From positions 125,019 to 189,018 of the forward strand of contig DF239082.1 in the NCBI GenBank assembly GCA_000507305.1: 64,000 nt of DNA. Reading direction: 5' to 3'. Under the pieces are notes generated by a model, which saw only the letters and a program-made list of their open reading frames with translations, had not been told where the DNA came from and searched no databases. The translations under genes were made by a program, and so were the position numbers. Shown in pieces: positions 32,901-45,900 of this stretch; the first letter of the stretch is position 1; each line of letters starts with the position of its first letter. Origin of the DNA: Breviolum minutum Mf 1.05b.01. Taxonomy: Eukaryota; Sar; Dinophyceae; Suessiales; Symbiodiniaceae.

Positions 32901-35900
32901 TTAGATTTCAAATTCTAAGGAAAGGCAAGGTTCTTTTCCAATTCCTCATTGTTCCAATTCTAATCAACATTCTAACATAGGTTCTTTTCCAATTCCACAT
33001 GTGCTCTTAGTACGTTTGTTTATCCCATTCGATATTCTAGGTATTCAAGGATGGTTTTACATGACATAGTCATATACCTTCATATTGAACATAACATCAC
33101 GATTTGTACTCATAATATGACGTCCCTTTTGCACGTCAGTTGATTCAAGCCACCTTCACATCAACACCTGCACCCCTGTCCTCACTTGCAAGGATCCACT
33201 CTGCTGGTTGTCTCAAACCATACGCCACCGTCGTGTACCTTTCTGCTGCCGGGATTGTTTGCTTGTTGTGAGTTGCCAGGAGTTCTTCATGTGCATAACT
33301 TGAAGGGTTTGGTTTGTTTTCAAGTTTGAGGATAGGTCCAAAGGAATTCAAATTTTGAACTTGATGAAAAATGATCCGAGGAAAGCCGCTAAAACGACAA
33401 GATTATTCAAAGTGTTTTTGGGGTTTGGGGAGCAGTACCAAGTTCACAATGCATATACAATATGTTCAGATAGTTCATACTCTTAAGATTTAGGCTAGAA
33501 GTTGACATGAAAAAATATAGAGAGATAGGATACATGAGGATATATGGAGATACTGATCGTCTTCTACATTGAAGGTTTTTATACAGAAACATCTACTCAC
33601 ATGTGTACATGCACACCCTTGTAACAAGAACATCCTCATCAAGGTAGGCTTGGAGCTTGATCTTCTTCAATCCGATTCGGAAAAAACATATCATGCACTT
33701 GTTCGGATAAAGGAAGCTTCACCCTCCCCCCCCAAAAAAAAAATCATGTGAAAACATGTGAAAACAACCATCAAACCCGAAGCATCAAGGGCACTCCATG
33801 CCATCCACAGATTGAAAGCCCAATACCCCACCACCACCAGTGTGCTCGTATGCTTTGAAATCTTTCAAGGACAGCAAGGTATTCCTGCACATCCAAGGGA
33901 TTTGAAAGATCCTTGAGATGTTGTCTTTTGTCTTCTTTTCTCGAGTCTAGGTGTTGTTGTTGGAAGATGTTTTGTCATGGTTTTGGGGGAATACCCCCCG
34001 GAAAATTAACATGTCCCCAAAAAAGGGACCAGTTTAAAAGGAAATTTGATTTTCCAACCATCAATTTTCAAGGGATATGTTACTTTTCAGGGGGGTAATC
34101 TTTTTCCCGAATGCGTAGCGAAGGGTTCCCGTTTATAGTTGGGGTCTGGGGTTGGACCTGTGTTCGCGTTGTTTTGCTCTGTCGTCGTCGTGTCGTCGTC
34201 GTGTCGTCGTCGTGTCGTCGTCGTGGTCCGTGGTTTCCATCTTTTTCCATCCTCCAAAAATGACCGTAATTTGGAACAACCAGCTCCTAACCCACCCACC
34301 CCCAGCTGTCCACAGCTCGGTGTCTCCAAAGTTATCCTCAAGGTGATTCAACGGTTTTTTGGGCAGAAATGTGTGAAAGCTTAGTTTAAACCATGTTTTA
34401 ACCAAGGTTAAATGTAATAAAATCACAATTTGTCAACTAGAATTTTACTGTGATTTGTAGAAATTCATCCAAAAAAATACTTACATGCAAATCCGACGTT
34501 TGAGGAAAAGAACCCCTTTCTCCAAGTCTTTCTAACGTCGCAAGTCGTGACAACCTTCACCACCTTCCCATCACACTCAGGGCACCCAGGCTGGATGCCA
34601 AAACTCCCGGGTACGTGGCTCATGCAGCGTTAGCCGGATCTGCAATTTGATGCCAATGGAGTTTTGTAAAACGGGAGGATGAACACATCTTCAACTAGTT
34701 GGTGGTTGAACCAACCCATCTGAAAAATATGAGTCAAAATGGGAATCTTCCCCAGGTAGGGGTGGAAATAAAAACTATTTGAAACCACCACCTAGTCAAG
34801 TCTTCAACGATCCATTTCAGAAATAGATGCATGGCACATGATGATACATATATGATACATATGATATGGGTTGGTAATTGCAATCCTTGCTGAATCAGAG
34901 TTTATGTTTGTCAGAATTTGGAAATAATTTTCACCCGGGCTTTTCTTGAGTTTCGAGAATGAATAGTTCACTCATCACAGTGAACAAAAACACTGACCGC
35001 AATCGATTGTAGACTAGGTCTAAAGAAAAGACAAACATATGGATTTCTACTACAGGATTCGTACTGTAGAAATTCATCGGAATGTCGTAATGGCCACTTT
35101 TTGCTGTGCCATCAAATGTAGATACTTGGGATTTCCCAAAGTCTCTTCTGGAAGAAGTTGCTTAAGTTAGTAAGATCAATTCCTCCAGGGTTTGACATGT
35201 TCATTCTGTGTAAGTTGTAACCCACTTTCTTCCAGAAATACGCACTTGAAAAGCATCACTGAAAAATATCTATAATGTAAAGCCCTATCCTATTCCTGAG
35301 AAAATTGACAAAACATACATCAAAGACATGGCCGCTGAAAAAAAAAAGTGATGTTTTTCTTTCACTTCCATTCATCTGAAAATCAAACCCTTCGCTGCTT
35401 CCGAGGTACAAAACGACACTTGAAGTGCACGGTGGTTGGCACCACCTGGTCTTTTGGAAAACTTTTCGGATTCAAAAGAAAGAAACAGATCCATGTCTCA
35501 TTCCGGGAAGAAAAAAAAGCTCCAAATCATCCTGTCTTCAACAACTGTTTCAACGACACTTTGTCAGGCCAAATTTCTTCCGGAAAAAAGTTTCAGGATC
35601 TCCATTGAAGTTGGACCCCGGTTTGGTTACCTATGAATTGCCAGAAGTGCTTGGAGAAAACCTACCCCTTTGTAGCATGATTTTACTACTTAAATCTAAC
35701 ACCATACAATCTCAAATCTATCGCACCTCAACAACAAATTCAGATGCAGACTATCCTCACTCCAAATACTTTTGAAGTCAACACAATCAACACTACAATT
35801 GCACTCCTAGTGGTAAGATTCAATCACTCAACATACATGTTCCAAGAAATCTACCCATTGGTTTAGTACAAAAATCATGCCAGCAGCACTGTCTCTTCTG

Positions 35901-38900
35901 CAACGTTGCCAACAAGGGTGTAAGCCTTGAGACGGTAGAGCCATCAACATGAAATCTTGTCCCGGGTATCTAATCACACCTTCACTGTAAAATCCAAAAC
36001 ATTAAATGGTGAAAGTTTGATCCGATTCATCAGATACTAGACTAGTAGTCAAAATGGGAATCTTCCCCAAGTAGGGGTGAAAATTAAAAAAAACATGAAA
36101 CCACCACCTAGGATATGTTTCGCAAGTCTGTCCAAAGTCCTTTGCGTGTTCTTTCCTTGTGTTGTTATTGCTTATGGGAATTGATGAGAAAATGAGGTGC
36201 CATCTAATTACCATACTAAACACATGCTAAAAAAGCCACACATGTCAGCCACGTCTCTCCGTTTCAGGATCTTCTGAGCTGTCAACCCTTTGCCAATTGC
36301 TTCGATTATCGTTGCGATTGGCATAATGCACCTGGTTTCTGTGTGAGGTAATCTGAGGTGATTGGCATCACTCAACAGACGGGTTGATGGTTGATTTCTA
36401 AGACAAATATGGTTAGGGTGTTGAGAAACTGCTGGACAACAAGTAAAAGCATGAAATCAATTAAAATCATCTATTCAGACAGTCATTCTTTGGACTTCCC
36501 CGTGCTTGGACCAATGATATATTTGTCTCAATGGAAGAAAACCATAGTCCTTAGAGCCTTAGAGGATGTTGTTTCCTAAGATGAAGTAGGAACCTTGCTG
36601 ATGATTTCTGATTAAACACGAAGCAATCTTTCAAAAAAAAATGCATGATTCGGCTGGTGATTGAGACACCCAAGAACCTATCTTCCAAACATGTTTGTCA
36701 GTTAGGTTGTCTTCTCCAAAGACATGGTGAACAATAGAATGTGGAATCAAACCCATTTTCCAAAACATGTCAAAACAAACGAAAACAAAACACGTTTGAA
36801 ACCACAACACCCTCTGGAACATATTTATCACAAAAATGTTCCAGTCAGAGGTAACGACGCACAGCAACTGGCCGATCAATGCATCCATGTAAGAATTAAG
36901 AATTATTTGTATCTTGCAGTGGAAATGTAAGGTATGTGAACAGATAATCTTGGACAAGTCCAAGTCCGTTTTTTCAAAAATCGTTTTGGGCGTCGGGACT
37001 GGGCCTATGGTAAAAATATGTAAAAATGACACGTTGGTCTTGCAATATGCGTTTGCTTGCCAGCGTTTCAGAAAAGCGGTAGGTTTGCAACATTCGCACA
37101 GAGACTTCGAATCTTGTGCAAGATCAAAGAACGTCAACATCCAGTGAAATCCCCATCGAGTACGTGGCATCTACCATGTGTGCAAGCCCAAGGAACGTGA
37201 ACATCCCCCCCAAAAAACCCCCTCAATTCGCCTGACAGGTGAACAAAATAGGTATAACCATCCAGTAGCGAACATAAAAAAATCATTCAAAGGCATTCAA
37301 AAAAATCAACCCTAGCCTGTCAGTAGCCACCCTTTTTCTTGTCAAAGAAAAGGAGAGACATCCAAATTCTTCCCTCACTTTTCATACTCTTCAAGTTGAC
37401 TGATCTAAGGTTTTGACATCCACTCGACCAGAAATATGTCCAAAGACCCATGTCATACCAGCGACCTCACAACGTGCGAGAAGGCCAGATCGTTGCAATT
37501 CAATTCCCGTTGTGATTGTCAAGGCAAGTTCAAACAGAAACAGTATAACCAACGTTACTTTACTTTCAGGGAAGAACCAAGGAATATCTCAACCCAAAGA
37601 TCTCGATGTTTTCCACCACACCGAGTCTCCCGGCATTGCGTTCCCGACCCAAATCGTAGATCAGTTGAGCTTCCAAAGCACCAAAACGTGAAGTCCATTC
37701 GGTGTTCCTAAGAAAACTTTTCAGCAATGCGACAGAGATTCTTTTGGAAACCTTTGACAAAAATCCAATGACAGGATACACCCCTGATTATAATCATAAT
37801 CATCATATCAATTTCAAAAATAAAGAGTCAAATAGGGGTCCTGCATATCTTGCAAAACATCATGCACATCTGCTGAATTCAAAACACACAAACCAACTAG
37901 CAAGCCTCTTGCTATATCACCATTCATAAGCTATATACCTCCACAAGAAAATGAAAGCTTTGCGAGGCGCGATTTTTAGGGATACTTGTGAGTGTGCCTC
38001 CCGAGGCCAATAAAGACTTCTACCAGGCATCAGATTATCGTCCACGGTCCAGGAGGGTGGATACTCCCATAGACCTGAATGTCAAAAGGTACGAAAAGAG
38101 ACCCGAACATTGTGTTTCTCAAAATCTAAAAACTGGAAAAAAATGATGCAAACTTCAAAGAATTTGAAGATGTAGTATATTCCCTGAAGATTCAGTTCAA
38201 CTCCATGAAACTAACAGCAAACGCCCCTGACAATCAATGGTTGGAAGTTGAAGGTCCTTTTAGGATGGCCTATTTTCGGGGGTGAACCGTATGTCATTTC
38301 TGGATCCTCAGCTGCGCTACATCAGCTGAGTCAAGGACTATTTGTCAATGGCACCTTCCCTCGCACAATGTTCCTTGAGCAGCGATAAAACAAACGTGAA
38401 CTCTCCAACGATAAAACAAAAATGTCGAAAACACATCAACGCAAAAAAAAACAGGTGATATCTTTTTTAATGGCTGAAGTTCCTGAAGCATGAAAATGAA
38501 TCAACTTATTTCAGCTTAACTTCAAAATCATCAAGTCTGAACATGGAATTCATGGAAAACACATTTCCTCAACCTGTGCTGGTGGAAAAGGTTGGATTCC
38601 ACGGTTTTTTCCCCGCCACCGTTTGCGTCACGACATGTTTTCGTCAAAAACCCCAGCAAAAAGTGTAGGTCAAGTCTCAAATATGATATATGATAAATAG
38701 CATATATATATATATATAGATAGATATTATATGTACAATACATATGATAAATATAGAGAGAGAATATGAAACATACATAAACAATACATGAACAATACAT
38801 ATAATATCAAAATATAATACTATAGTAATTATCAATCACTTACTCCCGTCCATTTCAGCCCTTCCAAGGCACGAGAATTGAAGGACTCCAAAATCTCTGA

Positions 38901-39719
38901 TGGTTGTGCCCCATCTTCCGGTCTCAGCATCCTGACACCAGCCACTTTGGCGAATGGCTAGTCAACCTACCACTCTCTAAGGTACAGTACCCTCCTAGAA
39001 ATATGACCTTGTTTATTAAAGGCTTAGTAACTAGTGGTTTCCCTTAATAAGGCCTTATTAGACCCTTATTTCTGAGGGGGGGTAGGTTAGGGGTAGTTGT
39101 TGGTTGACCAGTCATTAATTGGAGGTGGAAAATATAGGGTGACAGATTTTCCCGCAAAAATTAGCGGGGTACGAACAAAATTACTTGCTTGGGAAAAATA
39201 CCATCTAGAAAATGTGGGAAAATCAGATCCATGAAACTTCAAGTGTATTTATTCATGTTTAATGCCTCAATCGTCTCAATTGTTTCATGAAACCACTTTA
39301 ATGACAAGTAGAAAATTCATAACAAATCCTGAGTGAAATCATCTGTTCTATTTGAATGAAGAAAAATGACAAATATGAAGGCAAGCACACCATCATGTTT
39401 GATAACATGAAACTTCCGAAAATGCCACGTCACCAATCTTTACCATGCCTGAAAGCCACGTTGTACCCACAAGGTGACATACCTGCAGGAAATGTGCAGG
39501 ACATCTTCCTGAATCAAGCACTAAAAAACCTTTGAAATGGAACAACCTTAGCGTCGAGTCTGTTTCATCAAACCGCCAATTTATCTTGGTGTCGTATGTG
39601 TTCTTATGAGGGAAGGTTGCCTGAGGAACAGGAACAACAATAACCACCAGAATCACTACAATTACCAGAAGTAGAACTAGAACTACTCTAGAAATAGAAT
39701 GCTGCTGCTGCTGCTGCTC

Positions 39720-39807
<88 letters not shown>

Positions 39808-39819
39808 TNNNNNCTGCTC

Positions 39820-39907
<88 letters not shown>

Positions 39908-42900
39908 TGAAACTTGAGCTTCTTTCCTAATCTTCTCGAAAGTGGGTCCCTTCAAAGAAGCATCCTCACATCATCATGAGAAATGAACCCAAACATGCAC
40001 AGTAAGTGACACAGTAACGCACCTTACTTGGAATGTGAGGCCCTTCTCCTGGCGAGCAACGAAAAACTTCGCTGCGCATCACTTCACCCGTCGCGAAAAT
40101 TCTGGGTAGCGCACTGCTAAGGTAAGAAGACCAAGGACATTTCCGCTGGAGAGACCTTTCTGCACATAGTTGACCTTACTTCAATGGATCACATATGATG
40201 CGAAATAACTATACCCATGGATTCATTTAACTGTCTTGCCATGGAAAAATCCTCCATTTCTTTCACATCGCGCCTTATAGCAAAGAAGAAAACACAGTAG
40301 GTTCCCCGGACACCATCTTCGGACATGGAGAGATAGACCACCTGAAACGGGGGGAACATTCAAGTTGGATGTTTAAAAACATTGGAAGTTTATATACAGC
40401 ACCTCCAGGAGATTTGTTGAATCTACTTCTCACCTGCGGAATAGATTGATTTGATTTTATATTCTCACCTATTCCCATGCATTGATTTTATTTCTCTACC
40501 CATTGGCAGAAAGACGACAATCAGGTGAATCAATCCTCACCTGCGCACGCCAACCAAAGTATATTTCGATGTCTGTTGCATTGTAGATTTTGCCAAGATC
40601 AATCCTGGCATCCCAAAAAAACAACGGCTGGCCAGTCAGTTCAATGATTTCTTGCGATGCTGGCAAAATCACTGTAGCAATACAGATTGGATGTAGCAAT
40701 TAATCGAACACCAGGAGCCTTGAAACATATATAAGACATGTTTCACATCACAACCTTCAATTTTCTCAGTGGTTTCCGTGGTTTCCGTGGAAATCCATTG
40801 GCTCCAAATGGTTTCCTGTTTATACTGTTGATGGAAGAAATCCTGCACCGCCTGGGATGTATAGAATCTTGTAAATAGTGGGGTAAACTACATGTCAACT
40901 GGTGCAGGATTTCTTCCATCAACAGTATCACTGATTAGTGAAGATCAAATGATGCTGACTCCGTTGGCTCATCCTTCAGCAAACTTGACAGAGACACGAA
41001 ATGTAGATGTCGTTGCCATCCATCAATGGGGGTCCTTCGGACTTCTCACAAAACGGACACTTTTTTCCAGGTGGGTTTTGATCCAAAACAGAATCCAGCA
41101 AAATACGTCGAATCGCACTTTATACAACCACTTTGCGGGTCCAGGTTTTTTTTGTTTGGGGGGGTGAAAAACCCCTAACGTTTAATAAAATACTGTTTTT
41201 CCAAAGGTCCGTCTATCACTGACAAAAGCTGAGGTCATGACCCATCCAATAAGTGTCCTGACATGACATGATGTCATCGCACCGATCTGGGAGTACATTT
41301 GTTTCAGGATAAGGCAACATCACTAGCATGAGGATACAATCACTGTATTGAAGTTGGTTTGCGGTGGAAGAACTTTTGGAAATACCCTGAAGCCTTGAGA
41401 TATGTAAGTTCCAAACTCACCACCTACATTGCCTCCAAATTGCCATCTCCTTTAGAACAAATCCTTCCAAATCTCAAGCAGCATTTACTTTTCATTTCCA
41501 GTTCTCTGCACCCCTGAGCTAAGTCACCCAAGAAATTTCGCTCACTTTTGGTCACGACTTGCTTCCCACCAACATTTTGGAAACCAACGAACGTTTCCTA
41601 AGCATCGAAAACTGATCCACCAAGTTCGTCAAAGGTGCCGTACTGGGATCCACCATGTTCTCAGCAAAAGCACTCCAAGGATTAGCGTCAGGCTCCACAG
41701 TGGTGGGCAAGGAGTAGCTATATTTGTAGACCTGTGAGATTGTTTGTTGGAGGGAGAAATTGAACAAAAAAGAAAAAGCAAAAAAAAACACAACATTTAT
41801 TATGGAATCGTGATAAATCAAGCAAAAAGGAACTGGTCAACTTGTTATTTCTACTATTATACAAATATTTCAGATAATTTTTGGAGTATTTTCAGTTCAT
41901 TATCAAAAATCATCAGTCGCAAGAGATAGCCTGCGAAGTCTATGGCTCTTCATAAAGTTTGCACTTCAATTATATATTGCATAATTTCAAGGGCGAAACA
42001 CATCTCAAAAACAAGCAAACACCTACCAAAAGTCAAAAGTTTCTGCTTGCAACCAGCTCATAACAACCAACAAACCTGCTGAAATTCACGGCAACCTCCA
42101 AAAACACGATGTTTTTCCACCACGACGTGGTTTTTTTATTGAAGGAATTGTTTCTTTTGCGACCAAAACCCCTCAGCGTCTCCCACAGTCCCGCAACTGA
42201 CTGCCACACCCGAATCTCCAGGATGCCAATCTCTTGACCTATCAGCGAATTTTTCTCAGATCGAAAATCATCCCATGATCTCTTTTGCACAAGCACCAGC
42301 AACAAATATGGACAATAGCCAAAAACATACAGTACCAAGCCTTTAAACAAAAAAAACCAAGCAAAAACATACAGGTGGAACTTACTAAGCAAATTTGTGA
42401 AGTGACAGAATGGATCAGGTGGAACACAAACAACGTTGGTCTTGTCGATGGTCAATCGGATTGCGTTTGCACTCCTTAGTTCTAGGAAGGTCAACGAGTC
42501 AACTTGGAAGTTGTTCACAACTTGATTTTCGAGATCTTCAAGTGAAAAATATCTCATCCATTCTCATCCTTCAGACTTCACTGAGGGAAGATGTGAAAAT
42601 TGAAGAAAGTCTCTGCAGAATAGGGAGTTAGTGATATTTTTTTTCAATAAATCTTTTAGGGGCATCTTCTGGACTTGCAACTTAAGTAATTATATCATAG
42701 TTGGCAACAAGAACCTGAAACAGGGAAATTCCCCCCTTAGGAAGATTCCCTTCCTAAACCACCTGTATATTCCACTGTGGCTTCATATGTGGCCGACTGA
42801 AATCAAGATACCGCATACCAGACCAATCCTCAGTAGAACGCCCGGTGACTGAAAAACACCACCGATCTATGGGACGGTCATCAACTGAGAAACCTCCCAG

Positions 42901-45900
42901 CTTTCACGAGCTTGAACAAAAACGGTGTTGATCCTATCATCCAAGAAAAATGGTAGCTATGTTGTAGCCAAGAAAATCAGGAAAAAGCATGTTTGGAAAT
43001 TATACTGAGTTTATAACTGTACAACGTCTGTACATGCAACTTCTCCAAAATCGAATCATATCAGCTTTCAGGCTTCCCAAAGTACAAATCTGAAGCCGTG
43101 TCACTCTCCGTTCAGTGGAAAACCCAAGCTATTCCACTAAACCATGATGGAAGGAAAGGTGAGAGCTTTCCAAAATGAAATATGAAACGCGACTTTTTCC
43201 GGAGAGAAAAATATCGAGCTGTCACTCATCTTTCACCCGTATTTCTAAACATTTTTTTTTAATGCCAAGAATCTGTATAAAGACCAGTGTTATCGGTGAT
43301 TTGTTTCATCACTTGCCATTCTTCGTTGAGCTCCCTCTCCAATGTCAACTGTCCAGGTGGGAATCGCCACCTCAAGCATCGGCGGTTGCCGCATGTTGTT
43401 CCAAATGTCGAAGTGGATGGTATATTCCATGGAAATTTAAACTTTAGAGCCTATGACATTGGCTTAATTGTATGGGTTCCAGGTATTCATTTATATTTGC
43501 AATATATATAATATACATATATATATACATATTTAAATGACACACGTGTACATATAATATACATATCATGTGTTCTATAGCTATACGGCTATACGTATTG
43601 TGTACATGACAAAATACATTAATTACTACACGCCAACTAGGAGGCTACTATGGATGCCTCATCTAATGACTTGACTGGAGAGACCATTTGGAGATAGCAT
43701 AATAACATAGCATCTGGATGTTGAATGGTTTTAAATACACGGTCTTCCTTTTGGGACACCATTTTCAGATACTATCTCAGCATATCCCAGCTATGTATGA
43801 TTAGCTATGTTACTTTCCGGGAGAATACTAAACTAAACTAAGATATGGTGTGCTGAACCTTGTGTTGAAGCTTGTGCTAGCTCCTTTCACTGCTCCTTAA
43901 GGGCTTAGGATGGGAATGACTATATAGATCCCTCAACAGCGCCCTCGGCCACATGGATTATGGGTGGGTGGGTCTCAAAACTTTAGGTCCCTAAAAAAAC
44001 CGCTCGGATTTTTATTCCTAACATCAACCATTTACACAACACAAATGTGCCCCTTGCCATCAAGCATGTCAGGAAGGATTCCCGTCGAGCAGTCCTTTTC
44101 AAACCTTTTCACCCAAATGATACCTTGACATACGACAGGCATGATCTGTAACACTCCATTCGATGTTTCAGAGGTTTTGCCAAAAGAAAACAACCCCGAG
44201 CCCCGAAAAAAATAAAAAACAACTCAAATGATGCTTGTTTTCCACGAATTTGACAGATTTGCAAATCTGGTCAAGTCCGAGACGCATGATGATAATTCGC
44301 CCCACTGGATGGCCCTGCGACTGAAGACGACTGTTGGAAAGCTTCTCCAGTCTACATAGTAACGCGTGTGTTCATTATTGCACATATCACCCTCCCCCTC
44401 CCCCCGAAAGAAAGGGCATATATACACTCTTGTTCTCATGCCACTCTACATCGTGATAGTGTCTGAATGCCACCAGTTGATGTACAGATGCGTCTTTGCG
44501 TCGTATCAATTTGCAACATGATCAATCATCTCCCCTATAACAGAAGTGCACACCAAAGAAATTGCCATCTATACATGTACATGAAGATGTCTGGGGAACA
44601 AGCAATAATGGCCATACCTACCAAAAAAAAAAGGTAAAAAGATGTGTGTCACCTGTTTTTACTCTATTGATCTGCACACATATTTGTATTTTCTCCTGTC
44701 CGATTACAGAATTTTACCAATGCCCAGCCCAGATGTTTGAGGGAAAACAGCTTCACTTCTATTGGCTGTACTGATCGCCTTGATCGCCTTGTACATACTC
44801 GATACGTGTGCCCAATATACATGTTTATAAATCTGTGCATATATTAGATATGATATACATATCATATATATATATATATCATACACTATATACTATATAT
44901 CATGAATTGATGATACGGCTATGCATATACACACATAGCTATTTTGTGTGTCTGTTGTAATATTTCAATGTTTTACATCGTTTAAGAGCATATATCGGTT
45001 CATCATGTTCACACCTAACCTTTGCTGAAAACCTCGGTGGCCACTCCTGTGGTGGCAAGCCCGGCACTGGTGGTACAGGATCCAAACGAACGATGATCCA
45101 CGCTTGAGGTTGACCTGCAAATTCCAAAAAGCTGATGATTTGATGATTAACCTTGGACAAATGCCAGTTCTCGATGATTAACCTTGAATTTTTTGATGAT
45201 TTGACAAATGCCAGTTCTCTCTATCTTCTTGACTTTTTCAAAATAGCCAGGCATCAGTGCCTTCTGCTGGATACCAATAGGTCCCTCGTTCATTTCCATC
45301 AACAGCCTCCATGATAAACAAGAATCGACTGTGTTTCAGTCAATGTGAGCAAATGGTAGGGATGAAGTTGCAAAAAAAAATCCGTCTGGGACACCACTCA
45401 TCCGCCTTTTTTCCCTTTTACACGGACGAATACTTTTGACAAACTTCACCAACCTCCAAGTCCAAAATCAGGGTTTTGACTTCCCAAAAAGAACTGAACT
45501 CCTACCTCTTAGCTGGGGGAAAAAAATCAGGGTGAAACATATCTCCTCATCAGTTTCACCAAGCAACATAACTGGCCAAATTTCCTCGGATGACAGGTGT
45601 GACGGTGTGACCCTTAAATTTCCACCCAATGGACTCTTAGATGCATTCCTGTATTACTATTATGTGATGTTTTGAGCCCCAACTATTAAGACATACGTGA
45701 CATATCCATATACTGCAAATGATGTCAAGTGATTTCAAGTTAAATGTTCAATCATCAAATAACGGAATTCCTTTTTGCCTACCTGGCATTCATGATTTGT
45801 TTCATTCATTTCAGAACAATCGCAGCTGAGTTTCCCAAGATGGCTTCTTCTGAAGGGATCACCTGTCACAAAATTTGCCGGCATTTTCTGGCAGAGCGTT

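Noticed and set aside
36002-36223. 73-codon minus-strand frame
   Set aside because: It runs through the family 3 inverted-repeat element (36031-36112) and is explained by it.
37413-37711. Two overlapping plus-strand open frames of about 90 codons
   Set aside because: They are antisense to the discoidin exon 37594-37707, which has good acceptor, donor and phase.
39683-39955. Open frames of poly-Leu (plus strand) and poly-Val/Ser (minus strand)
   Set aside because: They are direct products of the (TAC)n repeat on both sides of an assembly gap.
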